Assembly: GCA_944392135.1 (NCBI GenBank) | Contig: CALXVQ010000009.1 | Coordinates: forward strand, 1-64,000 | From: an uncultured Rickettsiales bacterium | Lineage (GTDB): Bacteria; Pseudomonadota; Alphaproteobacteria; Rickettsiales; UBA1997 | DNA length: 64,000 nt | Direction: 5' to 3' | In this document: in pieces, positions 26,413 through 35,001 of the stretch | Layout: every line of letters begins with the position of its first letter | Numbering within the stretch: the first letter of the stretch is position 1 | Translations under genes and position numbers: made by a program | Notes under the pieces: generated by a model | Told to the model about the DNA's origin: nothing | Database searches by the model: none | What the model saw: the letters and a program-made list of their open reading frames with translations, nothing else

Positions 26413-27327
26413 ATGAATAACAATAATAAACTTGGAAGAGGTTTAGAATCATTATTAGGTGAGAAAAAACTAAATTTACACAATAATTTAATTAATGTTG
26501 ATTTAACATCTAATAAAGTTCAAGATATATCAATAACTTCTTTAAAGCCAAATAAATTTCAACCTAGAAAAAAATTTAATGAAGAAGAGTTGCAAGAATT
26601 ATCTGCTTCCATTAAGGAATATGGTATTCTTCAACCTATTATAGCTAGAAAAACTAATGATTTATCTATTTTTGAAATTATTGCCGGTGAAAGGAGATTC
26701 AGAGCTGCTCAATTAGCTGGTTTACAATTAGTTCCTGTAATTGTTAAAGATTTCAATGATAAAGATGCTTTAAGTTTAGCCATAATAGAAAATGTACAAA
26801 GAAGTGATTTATCTGTAATAGAAGAAGCTGAAGCATACAATTCATTAATAAAAGATTTTAATTATACTCAACAAGACATTTCTGATTTTGTTGGCAAAAG
26901 TAGAAGTCATATTGCTAACTTAATAAGACTTTTAGATTTACCAAGTGAAGTAAAGGAAATGTTGTATAATAAAGAAATTTCTATGGGGCATGCTAGAACA
27001 TTAATAAATTGTGATAAAGCTGTAGAGATTGCAAGAATGATTATTGACAATCAATTAAGTGTTAGAGAAACAGAAAAATTAGTAAAAGAGTACAATGAAA
27101 AGAAACAAGATGACAATAACAATAATACAACATTAAAACAAAATATTAAAAAAGCTCAATTCTCAATGATAAGTGCTGAATATTTTAAAAAAATAGAAAG
27201 CAATTTATCTAACAAAATAAATCTCAAAACAAAAATTAATTTTAATCCAACTAAAAAAGCTGGAAAAATTGTTATTAATTATAATTCTATGAATGAATTA
27301 GAGGAGTTTTTAAATAAAATAAAATAA
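26413..27327 (+). CDS. parB: Chromosome partitioning protein ParB
   Basis: 304-residue ParB/Spo0J CTPase. The N-terminus LGRGLESLLG is the conserved ParA-interaction peptide. The CTP-binding ParB/Srx domain has LKPNKFQPRKKF, IIAGERRFRAAQLAG (box II, GERRxR) and AIIENVQRSDLS. The helix-turn-helix has YTQQDISDFVGKSRSHIANLIRLL and the MGHARTL motif. A C-terminal dimerisation region follows. ParA is normally next to it but is absent here; the upstream neighbour is the divergent TPR-pilT operon. No consensus parS palindrome was seen in the window. Confidence 0.95.
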   Translation: MNNNNKLGRGLESLLGEKKLNLHNNLINVDLTSNKVQDISITSLKPNKFQPRKKFNEEELQELSASIKEYGILQPIIARKTNDLSIFEIIAGERRFRAAQLAGLQLVPVIVKDFNDKDALSLAIIENVQRSDLSVIEEAEAYNSLIKDFNYTQQDISDFVGKSRSHIANLIRLLDLPSEVKEMLYNKEISMGHARTLINCDKAVEIARMIIDNQLSVRETEKLVKEYNEKKQDDNNNNTTLKQNIKKAQFSMISAEYFKKIESNLSNKINLKTKINFNPTKKAGKIVINYNSMNELEEFLNKIK

Positions 27328-27344
27328 GGGGGAAAAATAAAAAA

Positions 27345-28271
27345 ATGTCAAAGAAAGATATATTTATTGCCATAATGCTAAATGTGGTATGGGGTGGTTC
27401 TTTTACTTTTGCTGGTTATGCGGTGTTATTTTATGCACCAATTTTTTTATATGCTTTAAGATTTTTATCTACTGGTTTAATTACTGCTCCTATAAACAGA
27501 GCACCATTAAATAAAATTCCTTTATTAATGTTATTAGCAACATTTCAAGCAATAGATTTTTTTGGAATAGCTATGGGTGTAAAACATATTGATTCTTCAA
27601 CAACCGCTATATTAACAAGGCTAGATGTTCCTTTTACAATTATATTAGGTGTTTTATTTTTTAAAGAAAAAATGACATTAAAAACAGCTATTGGTTTATT
27701 CTTATGTTTTTTAGCTGTATATATTATTTCTGGTGGAATTGAACTCACACAAATGAAATATATATTTTTAATGATGTTTTCATCATTTTGTAGTGGTTGT
27801 GCTAACATTACAGCTAAAAAAATAACAGGTTTAGATAATAAAACAATAGTATCTTGGGCTTCTTTATTTATGGGTTTAGAAATGTTAACATTGTCTCTTT
27901 TGACAGAAGATAAATTAATTATTAAACCTTTAAATACTTGGGCTGTATTGGATATAGTATACTTAGGTATTATTTCTAGTTATATGACATATTTAGTTTT
28001 GTACTATTTATTAAGAAAGTATGAAACAAGTAAAATTATGCCTTATAATTTTCTAAGACCGATAGTTTCTATTGTTTTAGGCTTCTTAATGTTAGGTGAG
28101 CCTATTACATACAATAAAGTTATTGGTGTTATTTTAATATTATCTGGTGTATATTTATCACAATTCCATTATAGTAAACAAAATACTTTTGTAAAATTAG
28201 TTAGAAATACAAAATGTATTATTATCAAGAGACATCATACTCATAAAATTGAGTATAAGGTTGAAAGATAA
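27345..28271 (+). CDS. EamA/DMT family membrane transporter
   Basis: 308 residues with about ten hydrophobic helices arranged as two EamA repeats (one near residues 7-130, the second near 140-275). It has WGGSFTFAGYAV near the start and the LLRKYETSKIMPYNFLRPI segment of the second repeat, typical of drug/metabolite exporters. The basic tail (KLVRNTKCIIIKRHHTH) is cytoplasmic. Substrate unknown. It lies 17 bp downstream of parB and ends at a strong terminator. Confidence 0.87.
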   Translation: MSKKDIFIAIMLNVVWGGSFTFAGYAVLFYAPIFLYALRFLSTGLITAPINRAPLNKIPLLMLLATFQAIDFFGIAMGVKHIDSSTTAILTRLDVPFTIILGVLFFKEKMTLKTAIGLFLCFLAVYIISGGIELTQMKYIFLMMFSSFCSGCANITAKKITGLDNKTIVSWASLFMGLEMLTLSLLTEDKLIIKPLNTWAVLDIVYLGIISSYMTYLVLYYLLRKYETSKIMPYNFLRPIVSIVLGFLMLGEPITYNKVIGVILILSGVYLSQFHYSKQNTFVKLVRNTKCIIIKRHHTHKIEYKVER

Positions 28272-28296
28272 TATAATTATTGTTTTATTTTATAAG

Positions 28297-28322
28297 CACC
28301 ACCTTTCTATGGTGGTGTTTTT
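28297..28322 (+). terminator. Rho-independent terminator after the parB-EamA operon
   Basis: Perfect CACCACC / GGTGGTG stem with a 7-nt loop followed by TTTTT, 25 bases after the EamA stop. It is the clearest terminator in the window. From here to the tRNA promoter (about 240 bp) I see only AT-rich sequence. Confidence 0.9.
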
Positions 28323-28560
28323 ATATTTATGTTATTTATTTCAATTTTTATTTTACTATAAATTAATTTTGTTTCTTCTTGTATGCTCTTTATTTTTTTA
28401 TATAAAAATGTACTATTAATAAAAGATATTGTGGTACAATATTTCTCAAATATAATTAATAATATTTAGAAATAATATATTTATTAAAATGTGTCAAATA
28501 ATTTATATTAAAAATAATAAATTATTATTATATTATTTTTAAAAAAAATATTTATTTTAC

Positions 28561-28588
28561 TAGACTTTTAAAAATTAACTTTTATAAT
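28561..28588 (+). promoter_or_regulatory. Promoter of tRNA-Ser
   Basis: TATAAT at 28583-28588 is a perfect -10 box placed 8 bases before the mature tRNA. A partial -35 (TAGACT, 28561-28566) sits 16 bases upstream. Confidence 0.55.
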
Positions 28589-28595
28589 GGTCTGT

Positions 28596-28685
28596 GGATA
28601 GATGGCTGAGCGGTCGAAAGCACTGGTCTTGAAAACCAGCGAGGATGCAAGTCCTCCGGGGGTTCGAATCCCTCTCTATCCGCCA
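28596..28685 (+). tRNA. tRNA-Ser(TGA)
   Basis: 90-nt class II tRNA with acceptor stem GGATAGA/TCTATCC, discriminator G and encoded CCA. The anticodon arm CTGGT-CTTGAAA-ACCAG carries TGA (reads UCN serine codons). A long variable arm and GGTTCGAATCC T-arm follow. Confidence 0.97.
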
Positions 28686-28794
28686 TTTGTTTACAGATTA
28701 TTTTCTTATTATTTTCTCTTTTAATTATTACAAATATAGAAGTATATGTTTTGTATAAACATAGTAAAATACAGATATAATATGTACTGCAAAA

Positions 28795-29406
28795 TTAAAC
28801 CAAAACACTATCTTTTCTATCTAAAGATTGATTAGTACCAAGTTTTCCTTTATCCCCAACACTTGTAGCTTCTAAAACATTTGGAAAATTTTTAGCTATT
28901 TGTTCCTTTAATACTACTTGTGCTTCTTTCTCTCTTAGTTGTAGATCATACATTTTTTGTTCTCGTTCCTTTAATAATTCTTCTCTTTCTGCTTGTTTTT
29001 TTGCTTCCATTGCAGATTTTGCCTTAGCTTTTTCTTGAAGTTCTTCATTTTTTTCTTTTTCCATACATGCCTTTCTTGTCGCTTCTGCTTTTTGTTCTTG
29101 CTTCTTATTATAAGCACTTATTTGAAAAATTCCTTCTATGGCACCAAAAACTCCTGCTGCTGCAACAGGTCCCCATAAAAAATTAGCAAGACCAAATGGC
29201 AATGTAGCAACAGTAAGAGAGCCAACAGCAACAGCAACAATACCTAAAACAAACCATCTACGAAAATTTGCTTTCATTTCTGCTTTTGCTACTGATTTAG
29301 CCTTTTTCTTCTTTTGTGCTTCTTCTGGTGTTGCTCCACCATAAGCTATTTGATCAAGTATTAACTTATCATCATATATCGAGAATGAATTTGTATTATT
29401 ACCCAT
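28795..29406 (-). CDS. Hypothetical membrane protein with a C-terminal coiled coil
   Basis: 203 residues, no family recognised. A polar N-terminus (GGATPEEAQKKKKAK) leads to two adjacent hydrophobic helices (about residues 50-70 and 75-95). Then comes a long Lys/Glu/Ala-rich helix (about 100-165, KEREQKMYDLQLREKEAQ) likely to form a coiled coil in the cytoplasm. Codon use matches its neighbours, and the gene is isolated between tRNA-Ser and a divergent Hsp20-like gene. Function unknown. Confidence 0.65.
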   Translation of the reverse strand: MGNNTNSFSIYDDKLILDQIAYGGATPEEAQKKKKAKSVAKAEMKANFRRWFVLGIVAVAVGSLTVATLPFGLANFLWGPVAAAGVFGAIEGIFQISAYNKKQEQKAEATRKACMEKEKNEELQEKAKAKSAMEAKKQAEREELLKEREQKMYDLQLREKEAQVVLKEQIAKNFPNVLEATSVGDKGKLGTNQSLDRKDSVLV

Positions 29407-29568
29407 ATTTTAACCTTATAATATATCTAAACATATTATAAATAAAAAATATAATAAAGTCAATATTTTATTGTAATTAATTAAAAAACATTTATACATT
29501 ATATATAAAATAGTTGTATTTTTAAAAAAATATTATATATAAAAAATATATTAATAAAATTTTAAAAT

Positions 29569-30132
29569 ATGTCAGAAAATAAAAATAACGAAAATAATAA
29601 ATTTCAAATAATTATTATTGTCTTACTAGCTATCATTATTTGTTTTCAATTAATACATTGTATAAAATTGTATGAAATTTCATATAATTCCCAGCTAACA
29701 AATATGGCTATTTTTGGAAGTGATATAAATTCATCTTTAAAAAAAGAATTAGACACTTTAAAAATAGAAGCTAATAAAGTTGGACTTGATTTAGATAAAA
29801 AACCTATGCCAAATCATCCACGACCAAAAATACATAATAGAGAATTAATTGTAAAAAAGGAAAAAATAGACATAAGCGACAATATGTATACATTAGAAAT
29901 GAAAGTTCCTATGAAATTTACTAAAAAAGATGTAGATGTTAACTTTAAACACAACATTCTTACAATTAGTTTCGAAGGTGTTATGGAATTAAAAAACGAA
30001 AATATAGAAGAATCAAATGTATTTTCTGTTTATAAATCTTTTTTAGTTCCTAATACAAAAGCTACTATTAAAGATGTTGAATATAATGTCAAAGATGGAA
30101 TATTAACTGTTCATGTTCCAATAATTAAATAA
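29569..30132 (+). CDS. Membrane-anchored Hsp20/alpha-crystallin-like protein
   Basis: 187 residues. A single hydrophobic helix at about residues 12-30 (IIIIVLLAIIICFQLIH) is followed by a roughly 65-residue linker. An alpha-crystallin-like domain from about residue 98 to the end has YTLEMKVPMKFTKKDVDVN, LTISFEG and the final VKDGILTVHVP, which is the A-x-x-x-x-G-V-L signature of small heat-shock proteins. Most Hsp20 proteins are soluble; an N-terminal membrane anchor would place the chaperone at the membrane, probably facing the periplasm. A terminator follows the stop. Confidence 0.78.
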   Translation: MSENKNNENNKFQIIIIVLLAIIICFQLIHCIKLYEISYNSQLTNMAIFGSDINSSLKKELDTLKIEANKVGLDLDKKPMPNHPRPKIHNRELIVKKEKIDISDNMYTLEMKVPMKFTKKDVDVNFKHNILTISFEGVMELKNENIEESNVFSVYKSFLVPNTKATIKDVEYNVKDGILTVHVPIIK

Positions 30133-30141
30133 AATACACCC

Positions 30142-30172
30142 AAAGTCCTTTATATTTTAAAGGACTTTTTAA
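30142..30172 (+). terminator. Rho-independent terminator after the Hsp20-like gene
   Basis: AAGTCCTTTA / TAAAGGACTT stem (10 bp) with a 5-nt loop and a T-rich tail, 11 bases after the stop codon. Confidence 0.88.
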
Positions 30173-30229
30173 TTTTATTAACTTATATTATTTGTTATAA
30201 AAACCAAAGTGATTTACAAATTATTAAAA

Positions 30230-31250
30230 TAAAGTGATTTGCAATCGCTATTTATCTACTTTTATCATTAAAATGAGTGAAACGACGAAGCAATCCATAA
30301 ACTGCTGTTTGTTTATTCAATCACAGAAAAACAAAATAATTCACCATTTCTTTACCACCTTCGTCATTGTGAGACTTTGTAGAAGTCGTGGCAATCCATA
30401 AAATACCACTCACAGCTTTTTGTCATTGCGAAGGCCGAAGGCCTGTGGCAATCCATAAAACCACTGCTTATTTATTCATTCATAAAAAAGAAAAAAGAAA
30501 TCACTATTATTTATCAAGTCAAAGAATTAATTTTCAATGAAATATTAATTTTCAATTTTCAATTTCTTATGCTCCATTCGTTTCGCACTTCGTGGGACGA
30601 CAAGCTAAAATGATTATGCAAGCATATCATTTTCTCACTTTGTGCTTCAATTTTCAATTTCTCTCTCAACCCCCCTGTTGCTTCGCAACTTCCCCCCTTA
30701 CAAAGGGAGGCAAGCCCTCACAAATCACTACTCACTGCTCTTCGTCATTGCGAGGAGTGAAACGACGAAGCAATCCACAACCATTAATAACAAACACAAA
30801 AACAGAAAAGAAAAAGAAATCACTATTATTTATCAAATTAAAGAATTAATTTTCAATAAAATATTAATTTTCAATTTTCAATTTTCAATTTCTTATGCTT
30901 CGTTCGTTTCACACTTCGTGGGACGACAAGCTAAAATGATTAAGCAATCTTATCATTTTCCCACTTTGTGCTTCAATTTTCAATTTCTCTCTCAACCCCC
31001 CTGTTGCTTCGCAACCTCCCCCCTTACAAAGGGAGGCAAGCCCCACAAATCACTAATAACCAATACAAAAACAGAAAAGAAAAAGAAATCACTATTATTT
31101 ATCAAATTAAAGAATTAATTTTCAATGAAATATTAATTTTCAATTTTCAATTTTCAATTTTTAATTTCTTATGGATTGCCACGACTTCTACAAACTCTCG
31201 CAATGACAGTATGTGGGTATTAGCCTTTGCAATGACAAATTTTGTTTGAC
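30230..31250. repeat. Repeat cluster, locus 3
   Basis: The 1.2-kb gap before the Fe-S gene contains palindromic units (for example around 30284-30302, 30360-30400, 30421-30460, 30742-30782). It also holds a longer composite element at about 30499-30720 and again at 30821-31050, with a partial third copy near 31089-31172. The composite is the inverse of the 170-bp element at 23 kb, joined to a C-rich segment (ACCCCCCTGTTGCTTCGCAA ... CTTACAAAGGGAGGCAAG). Open frames here consist of translated repeats. Confidence 0.82.
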
Positions 31251-31361
31251 AACCACAGTATTCTATAACTAAATTACTATTTGTTGCAATAATTTTCTCA
31301 ATTATAAGTTTGTAATAATTGTAATCAAAAATAAAATGATAAAAATAATTATATATATTTA

Positions 31362-31994
31362 CTACTTTTTTGCATATTTCAAACATTTCTTAGGGCAATT
31401 GGAAATACATTCTAAACAGCCAATACAGTTAGGATGATTTACAAAATCTGTATTTTCCACTAATATATTCATAGGACAAATTTTGTCGCATTTATGACAA
31501 TGTATACATGTATTATTATCCCTTTTTATTCCAAAAATTCTAAGTGTACTAAGTAAACCATAAAATGCTCCTTTTTCACAAAAATAATTACACCATGGCC
31601 TATCCATAAATATTGATACAATCAAAAATATTGCAACAATTATATATAATATTGTATTTAATTCAATACCATTTAAAATATCGCCAAATCTACCTCTTGG
31701 GTTCCAGGACATAGAAAGTATTTTAATAAAAACTAATGTATATAAAAAGTATCTTAAATATACCAAATATTTTTGAACTTTTTGTGGACATTTAAATCTT
31801 TTTATTTTCAATTTTTTAGCAATTTTTCCAATAATATCTTGAATACTACCAAATGGACATATCCAACCACAATAAAAAACTCCAAAAAATAGAATAAATG
31901 GAACTAGATAATTACCAATTTTACCATTAGAAAAACCGAAAAATATAATTAACAAAATAACACTTATTTGCACAAATAATCTTAAAATTTGCAT
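31362..31994 (-). CDS. NapH/YccM-like polyferredoxin membrane protein
   Basis: 210 residues with four hydrophobic helices. The conserved CGWICPFGSIQD lies near residue 42 after the first two helices, and RPWCNYFCEKGAFYG follows the fourth. Two C-terminal 4Fe-4S motifs follow: CIHCHKCDKICP and CIGCLECISNCPKKC. The architecture matches the NapH/NosR/YccM group, which passes electrons across the membrane to periplasmic or flavin partners. No terminal reductase or FMN-binding partner gene is adjacent, so its electron acceptor is unknown. With rubrerythrin it suggests anaerobic or microaerobic metabolism. Confidence 0.85.
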   Translation of the reverse strand: MQILRLFVQISVILLIIFFGFSNGKIGNYLVPFILFFGVFYCGWICPFGSIQDIIGKIAKKLKIKRFKCPQKVQKYLVYLRYFLYTLVFIKILSMSWNPRGRFGDILNGIELNTILYIIVAIFLIVSIFMDRPWCNYFCEKGAFYGLLSTLRIFGIKRDNNTCIHCHKCDKICPMNILVENTDFVNHPNCIGCLECISNCPKKCLKYAKK

Positions 31995-32145
31995 TTTTTA
32001 AAACTTTATTAATATAATTTTATGTATAATATTTAATTCTAATTTATTAATAAGATTTATAAAATTAATAATATTTCTTGATTTTTATTATTTTATTTAT
32101 TATATTTTTACAGAGTTTATTGAATTTTTTTTATTCTTATATATT

Positions 32146-34041
32146 ATGATTTTGAATGATAGCAATACAAAACAAAATATAGATAGTTTTGATATATTTA
32201 CTACTTCTACTGGTGACAGTAATACTAATAGTAGTATAATTAATGGTGATATATATGTGAATAAAAATATTGAATTAAATAATAACAAAAATAATAATAC
32301 ACAACAAAATATTACGGAACAAGATTATAATACACAAACAGTTGAAATAAAAGTTCAAGAATACGAAGACAAAAATCCAAATTTTCTTTTACAACTTAAA
32401 GATATTATAGGTAAAAGAAAATACAACAAATTATCATTCAATGAAAAATATTTAATATTTAGATATTTTTTAGAGGATATTGATAATAAAATTAAAAATT
32501 TATTATTATCTCAAAATAATAAAAAAAAGAAAGCTTTTATCAAATCATTATTAAAATATTACCAACAAAATATTACATATTTGGGAAATAATTTAAACGA
32601 ATTAGATTATTATTATATTGCTCCATTTATATTCTTCTTTAATGCGAAAATATTAGATCCTACAAATACAAATCATTATACAAATTCCATGATTGAAATG
32701 ATTAACAATAGAATAAATAAGAAAAAAATAAGATGGAATGACACAATAGAATTTAACGATTTAGAAAACATTAGAGAAAAAGTTATTTTTTATAAAACTA
32801 ATTATCCAGATGTTTATGAAAATATTAAATCTTTATTTACCACAGAAGATTTTAAAATAATGCCATTAACTCAAAAATGTGCTTTATTGAGAATATTTAT
32901 AGATGGTATCCTTAAGGATAAATATCAAAATGCGAAATCAAAAGATTTACAAAAAAAATTAATTACCGATGCAAATAAAATATATCAAAAGATATCAAAA
33001 CTAACAAATTTTTCTTATGATTGGTTTATTTTTATATATCATAAATTCGAAGATTATGTTATTATTGATAGCTTGATAAAAGAATATGAAAAACAAAATC
33101 AGCAAAAGATTATTCAACTTATTAATTATTTAGGTAATGAACGCTATAATAAACTATCATTAATTAAGAAATATACTCTATTAAAAGTTTTTTTAAGTGA
33201 TACTTGTCAAAATTTATTTAAAGCATTTGATTATGAAGAATTAAATAACGAATTCACTCTCACAATCGTTAATGATGTTGATAGATATTTTGAAGATACT
33301 TTTTCTTTGGCAGATACAGATGAAGTTATTGAAGCATTATTACGAATATATAACAATATATTACTTGATACAAATAAAGAAAAACAAAAAATATTAGAAG
33401 AAGAAAAAATAAAAGAACAAGAACAACAAGCACAAAATCAACAGCAAATGATGCAACAACAACCACAACAACAAGTTCAACAACAACCAATGCAACAAAA
33501 TCAGCCTCAACAATCAGTACAACAAGCAACACAACAAGAAATAGAACAGCAAGCTTTAAAACAAATGTTAATACAACAGCAAATACAACAGCATGTACAA
33601 CAACCACAACAGCAAACTCAAGATATTATGCAAGCTTTGATGCAACAACAAATAATGCAACAGCAAACTCAACAAACAGCACAAACACAAAATAATGAAA
33701 AAATTGATTTTAAATTAGCTTATCCTACAAGAAATGATGAAATTATATATTTTGCTGGTTATAAGGATGATAAACAGGAAGAATTATCACTTTATAAAAT
33801 GACTATGGCTAAGTTTCAAGGCAACCAAGAACAATTTATCAAAAATTACAGAATCTTAACATATAAAAATGAAGATGGTAACATGGTTCCTATTCTTATT
33901 ACAGAAAAATATTATAACGAAAAATGTAATGGCAGTAAAAAGACATGCTTATCAATGATTAAAGAAACTTTAAACGAATTAAAATTATCAAATGTACCAG
34001 AAAAAATATCGGCATTCAAAGGAATCGCTACTAAAAAATAA
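32146..34041 (+). CDS. Large hypothetical protein with three internal repeats and a poly-Q region
   Basis: 631 residues, no family recognised. An Asn-rich N-terminus (1-75) precedes three related helical repeats. The first begins LLQLKDIIGKRKYNKLSFNE near residue 78, the second IKSLFTTEDFKIMPLTQKC near 225, and the third IQLINYLGNERYNKLSLIKK near 324. Each continues into a (Y/L)xxFRxFLxD-like helix. Residues about 425-520 are an extreme Gln-rich tract with MQQQ and VQQQ blocks. An ordered 110-residue C-terminal domain follows (AYPTRNDEIIYFAGYKDD). No signal peptide or membrane helix. It may be a host-interaction or scaffold protein; this is speculative. Confidence 0.72.
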   Translation: MILNDSNTKQNIDSFDIFTTSTGDSNTNSSIINGDIYVNKNIELNNNKNNNTQQNITEQDYNTQTVEIKVQEYEDKNPNFLLQLKDIIGKRKYNKLSFNEKYLIFRYFLEDIDNKIKNLLLSQNNKKKKAFIKSLLKYYQQNITYLGNNLNELDYYYIAPFIFFFNAKILDPTNTNHYTNSMIEMINNRINKKKIRWNDTIEFNDLENIREKVIFYKTNYPDVYENIKSLFTTEDFKIMPLTQKCALLRIFIDGILKDKYQNAKSKDLQKKLITDANKIYQKISKLTNFSYDWFIFIYHKFEDYVIIDSLIKEYEKQNQQKIIQLINYLGNERYNKLSLIKKYTLLKVFLSDTCQNLFKAFDYEELNNEFTLTIVNDVDRYFEDTFSLADTDEVIEALLRIYNNILLDTNKEKQKILEEEKIKEQEQQAQNQQQMMQQQPQQQVQQQPMQQNQPQQSVQQATQQEIEQQALKQMLIQQQIQQHVQQPQQQTQDIMQALMQQQIMQQQTQQTAQTQNNEKIDFKLAYPTRNDEIIYFAGYKDDKQEELSLYKMTMAKFQGNQEQFIKNYRILTYKNEDGNMVPILITEKYYNEKCNGSKKTCLSMIKETLNELKLSNVPEKISAFKGIATKK

Positions 34042-34111
34042 CAAAAATCAACAAATATTTTATGAGAATTTTTTAATCAAAATATAATTTTACTAAAAAT
34101 ATTTATAAAAA

Positions 34112-34471
34112 TTATTTTTTTAAAAACATTATTTCTAAATATTTTTTTATATTAGGCAATATAACCCATTCAGGTTCACCCCTTGAATTATATGGATAAC
34201 CAAGACAAAGATCATCAGTGTTCTTCTTTTTTACTTTTTCGCCACTTGTAATATTCCACCTAAAAGCTAAACATTCATTTGTTCCATCAACATCAGTATA
34301 ATCAACTTTTGCTATTGTATATGTATCTCTGTCGTTGGGATTTTCAAATAATACTTCCTTTACAAATATTTTTCGTTTTTTGGGATAAGTACAAAAAATT
34401 GGATTGCAATATTTATATTTATTTCCCTTTCCATCAATATATGTTCTAACTGTATTATTTTCTTCAAACAT
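34112..34471 (-). CDS. Hypothetical protein
   Basis: 119 residues, unrecognised. It is rich in aromatic residues and cysteines (KYKYCNPIFCTYPKKRK, DLCLGYPYNSRGEPEW) and reads as a small beta-rich domain. There is no signal peptide. It lies between two rightward genes with about 70 and 110 bp of flanking sequence, so it is its own unit. The reading frame is clean and codon use is typical. Confidence 0.55.
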   Translation of the reverse strand: MFEENNTVRTYIDGKGNKYKYCNPIFCTYPKKRKIFVKEVLFENPNDRDTYTIAKVDYTDVDGTNECLAFRWNITSGEKVKKKNTDDLCLGYPYNSRGEPEWVILPNIKKYLEIMFLKK

Positions 34472-34583
34472 TTTTCTTTATTTTTCAATTATCTATTACT
34501 AAATAATTTATGAAACAATTTTTTATTTGCAATTAAATTTTCTTGTTTTATAAATAAAATTACTATTATAATATGAATAAAAT

Positions 34584-34910
34584 ATGGAAATTAACAAAAC
34601 AGATACACTTGAAAATTTTTTAAAAACTATTGGTAAAAATATTAAAAAAGAAAGAAAAAAGAGAGGAAAAACACAAAGTGAACTTGCATTTTCGGCAAAT
34701 ATGGATCTTAACACTATTTCCAATATAGAAAATGGTAAATCACCAGCTAGACTTGATAGTATTTATAAAATAGCAAAAGTACTTCAAATAAAACCTTATT
34801 TATTATTGCAAACTTCTAAAATAGATAAAGAAGAAATTAATGAAATAAAAAAGCAAGTTAGCAATATTAATAATAAATTAGACAAAATTATAAAATTCAC
34901 ATTATATTAA
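34584..34910 (+). CDS. Xre-family helix-turn-helix regulator
   Basis: 108 residues. An HTH_3/Cro-C1 domain at about residues 15-70 has IGKNIKKERKKRGKTQSELA, then MDLNTISNIENGKSPARLDS, the standard recognition helix and cap. The C-terminal tail (EEINEIKKQVSNINNKLDKI) looks like a short coiled coil for dimerisation. It lies 91 bp upstream of a nuclease-like gene on the same strand, as a controller would be, which is inference. Confidence 0.87.
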   Translation: MEINKTDTLENFLKTIGKNIKKERKKRGKTQSELAFSANMDLNTISNIENGKSPARLDSIYKIAKVLQIKPYLLLQTSKIDKEEINEIKKQVSNINNKLDKIIKFTLY

Positions 34911-35001
34911 GAATGTATTTTTTTAAAAGTTGAAAAAAGGTTTTTAGTATTTATTTATTATTTATATATTCATTTTATTAAATTATACAAGGAAATCTAT
35001 T

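Noticed and set aside
30592-31249. Three overlapping open frames of 85-158 codons
   Set aside because: They are translations of duplicated intergenic repeats (the same peptide phrases recur), without start signals or conserved domains.
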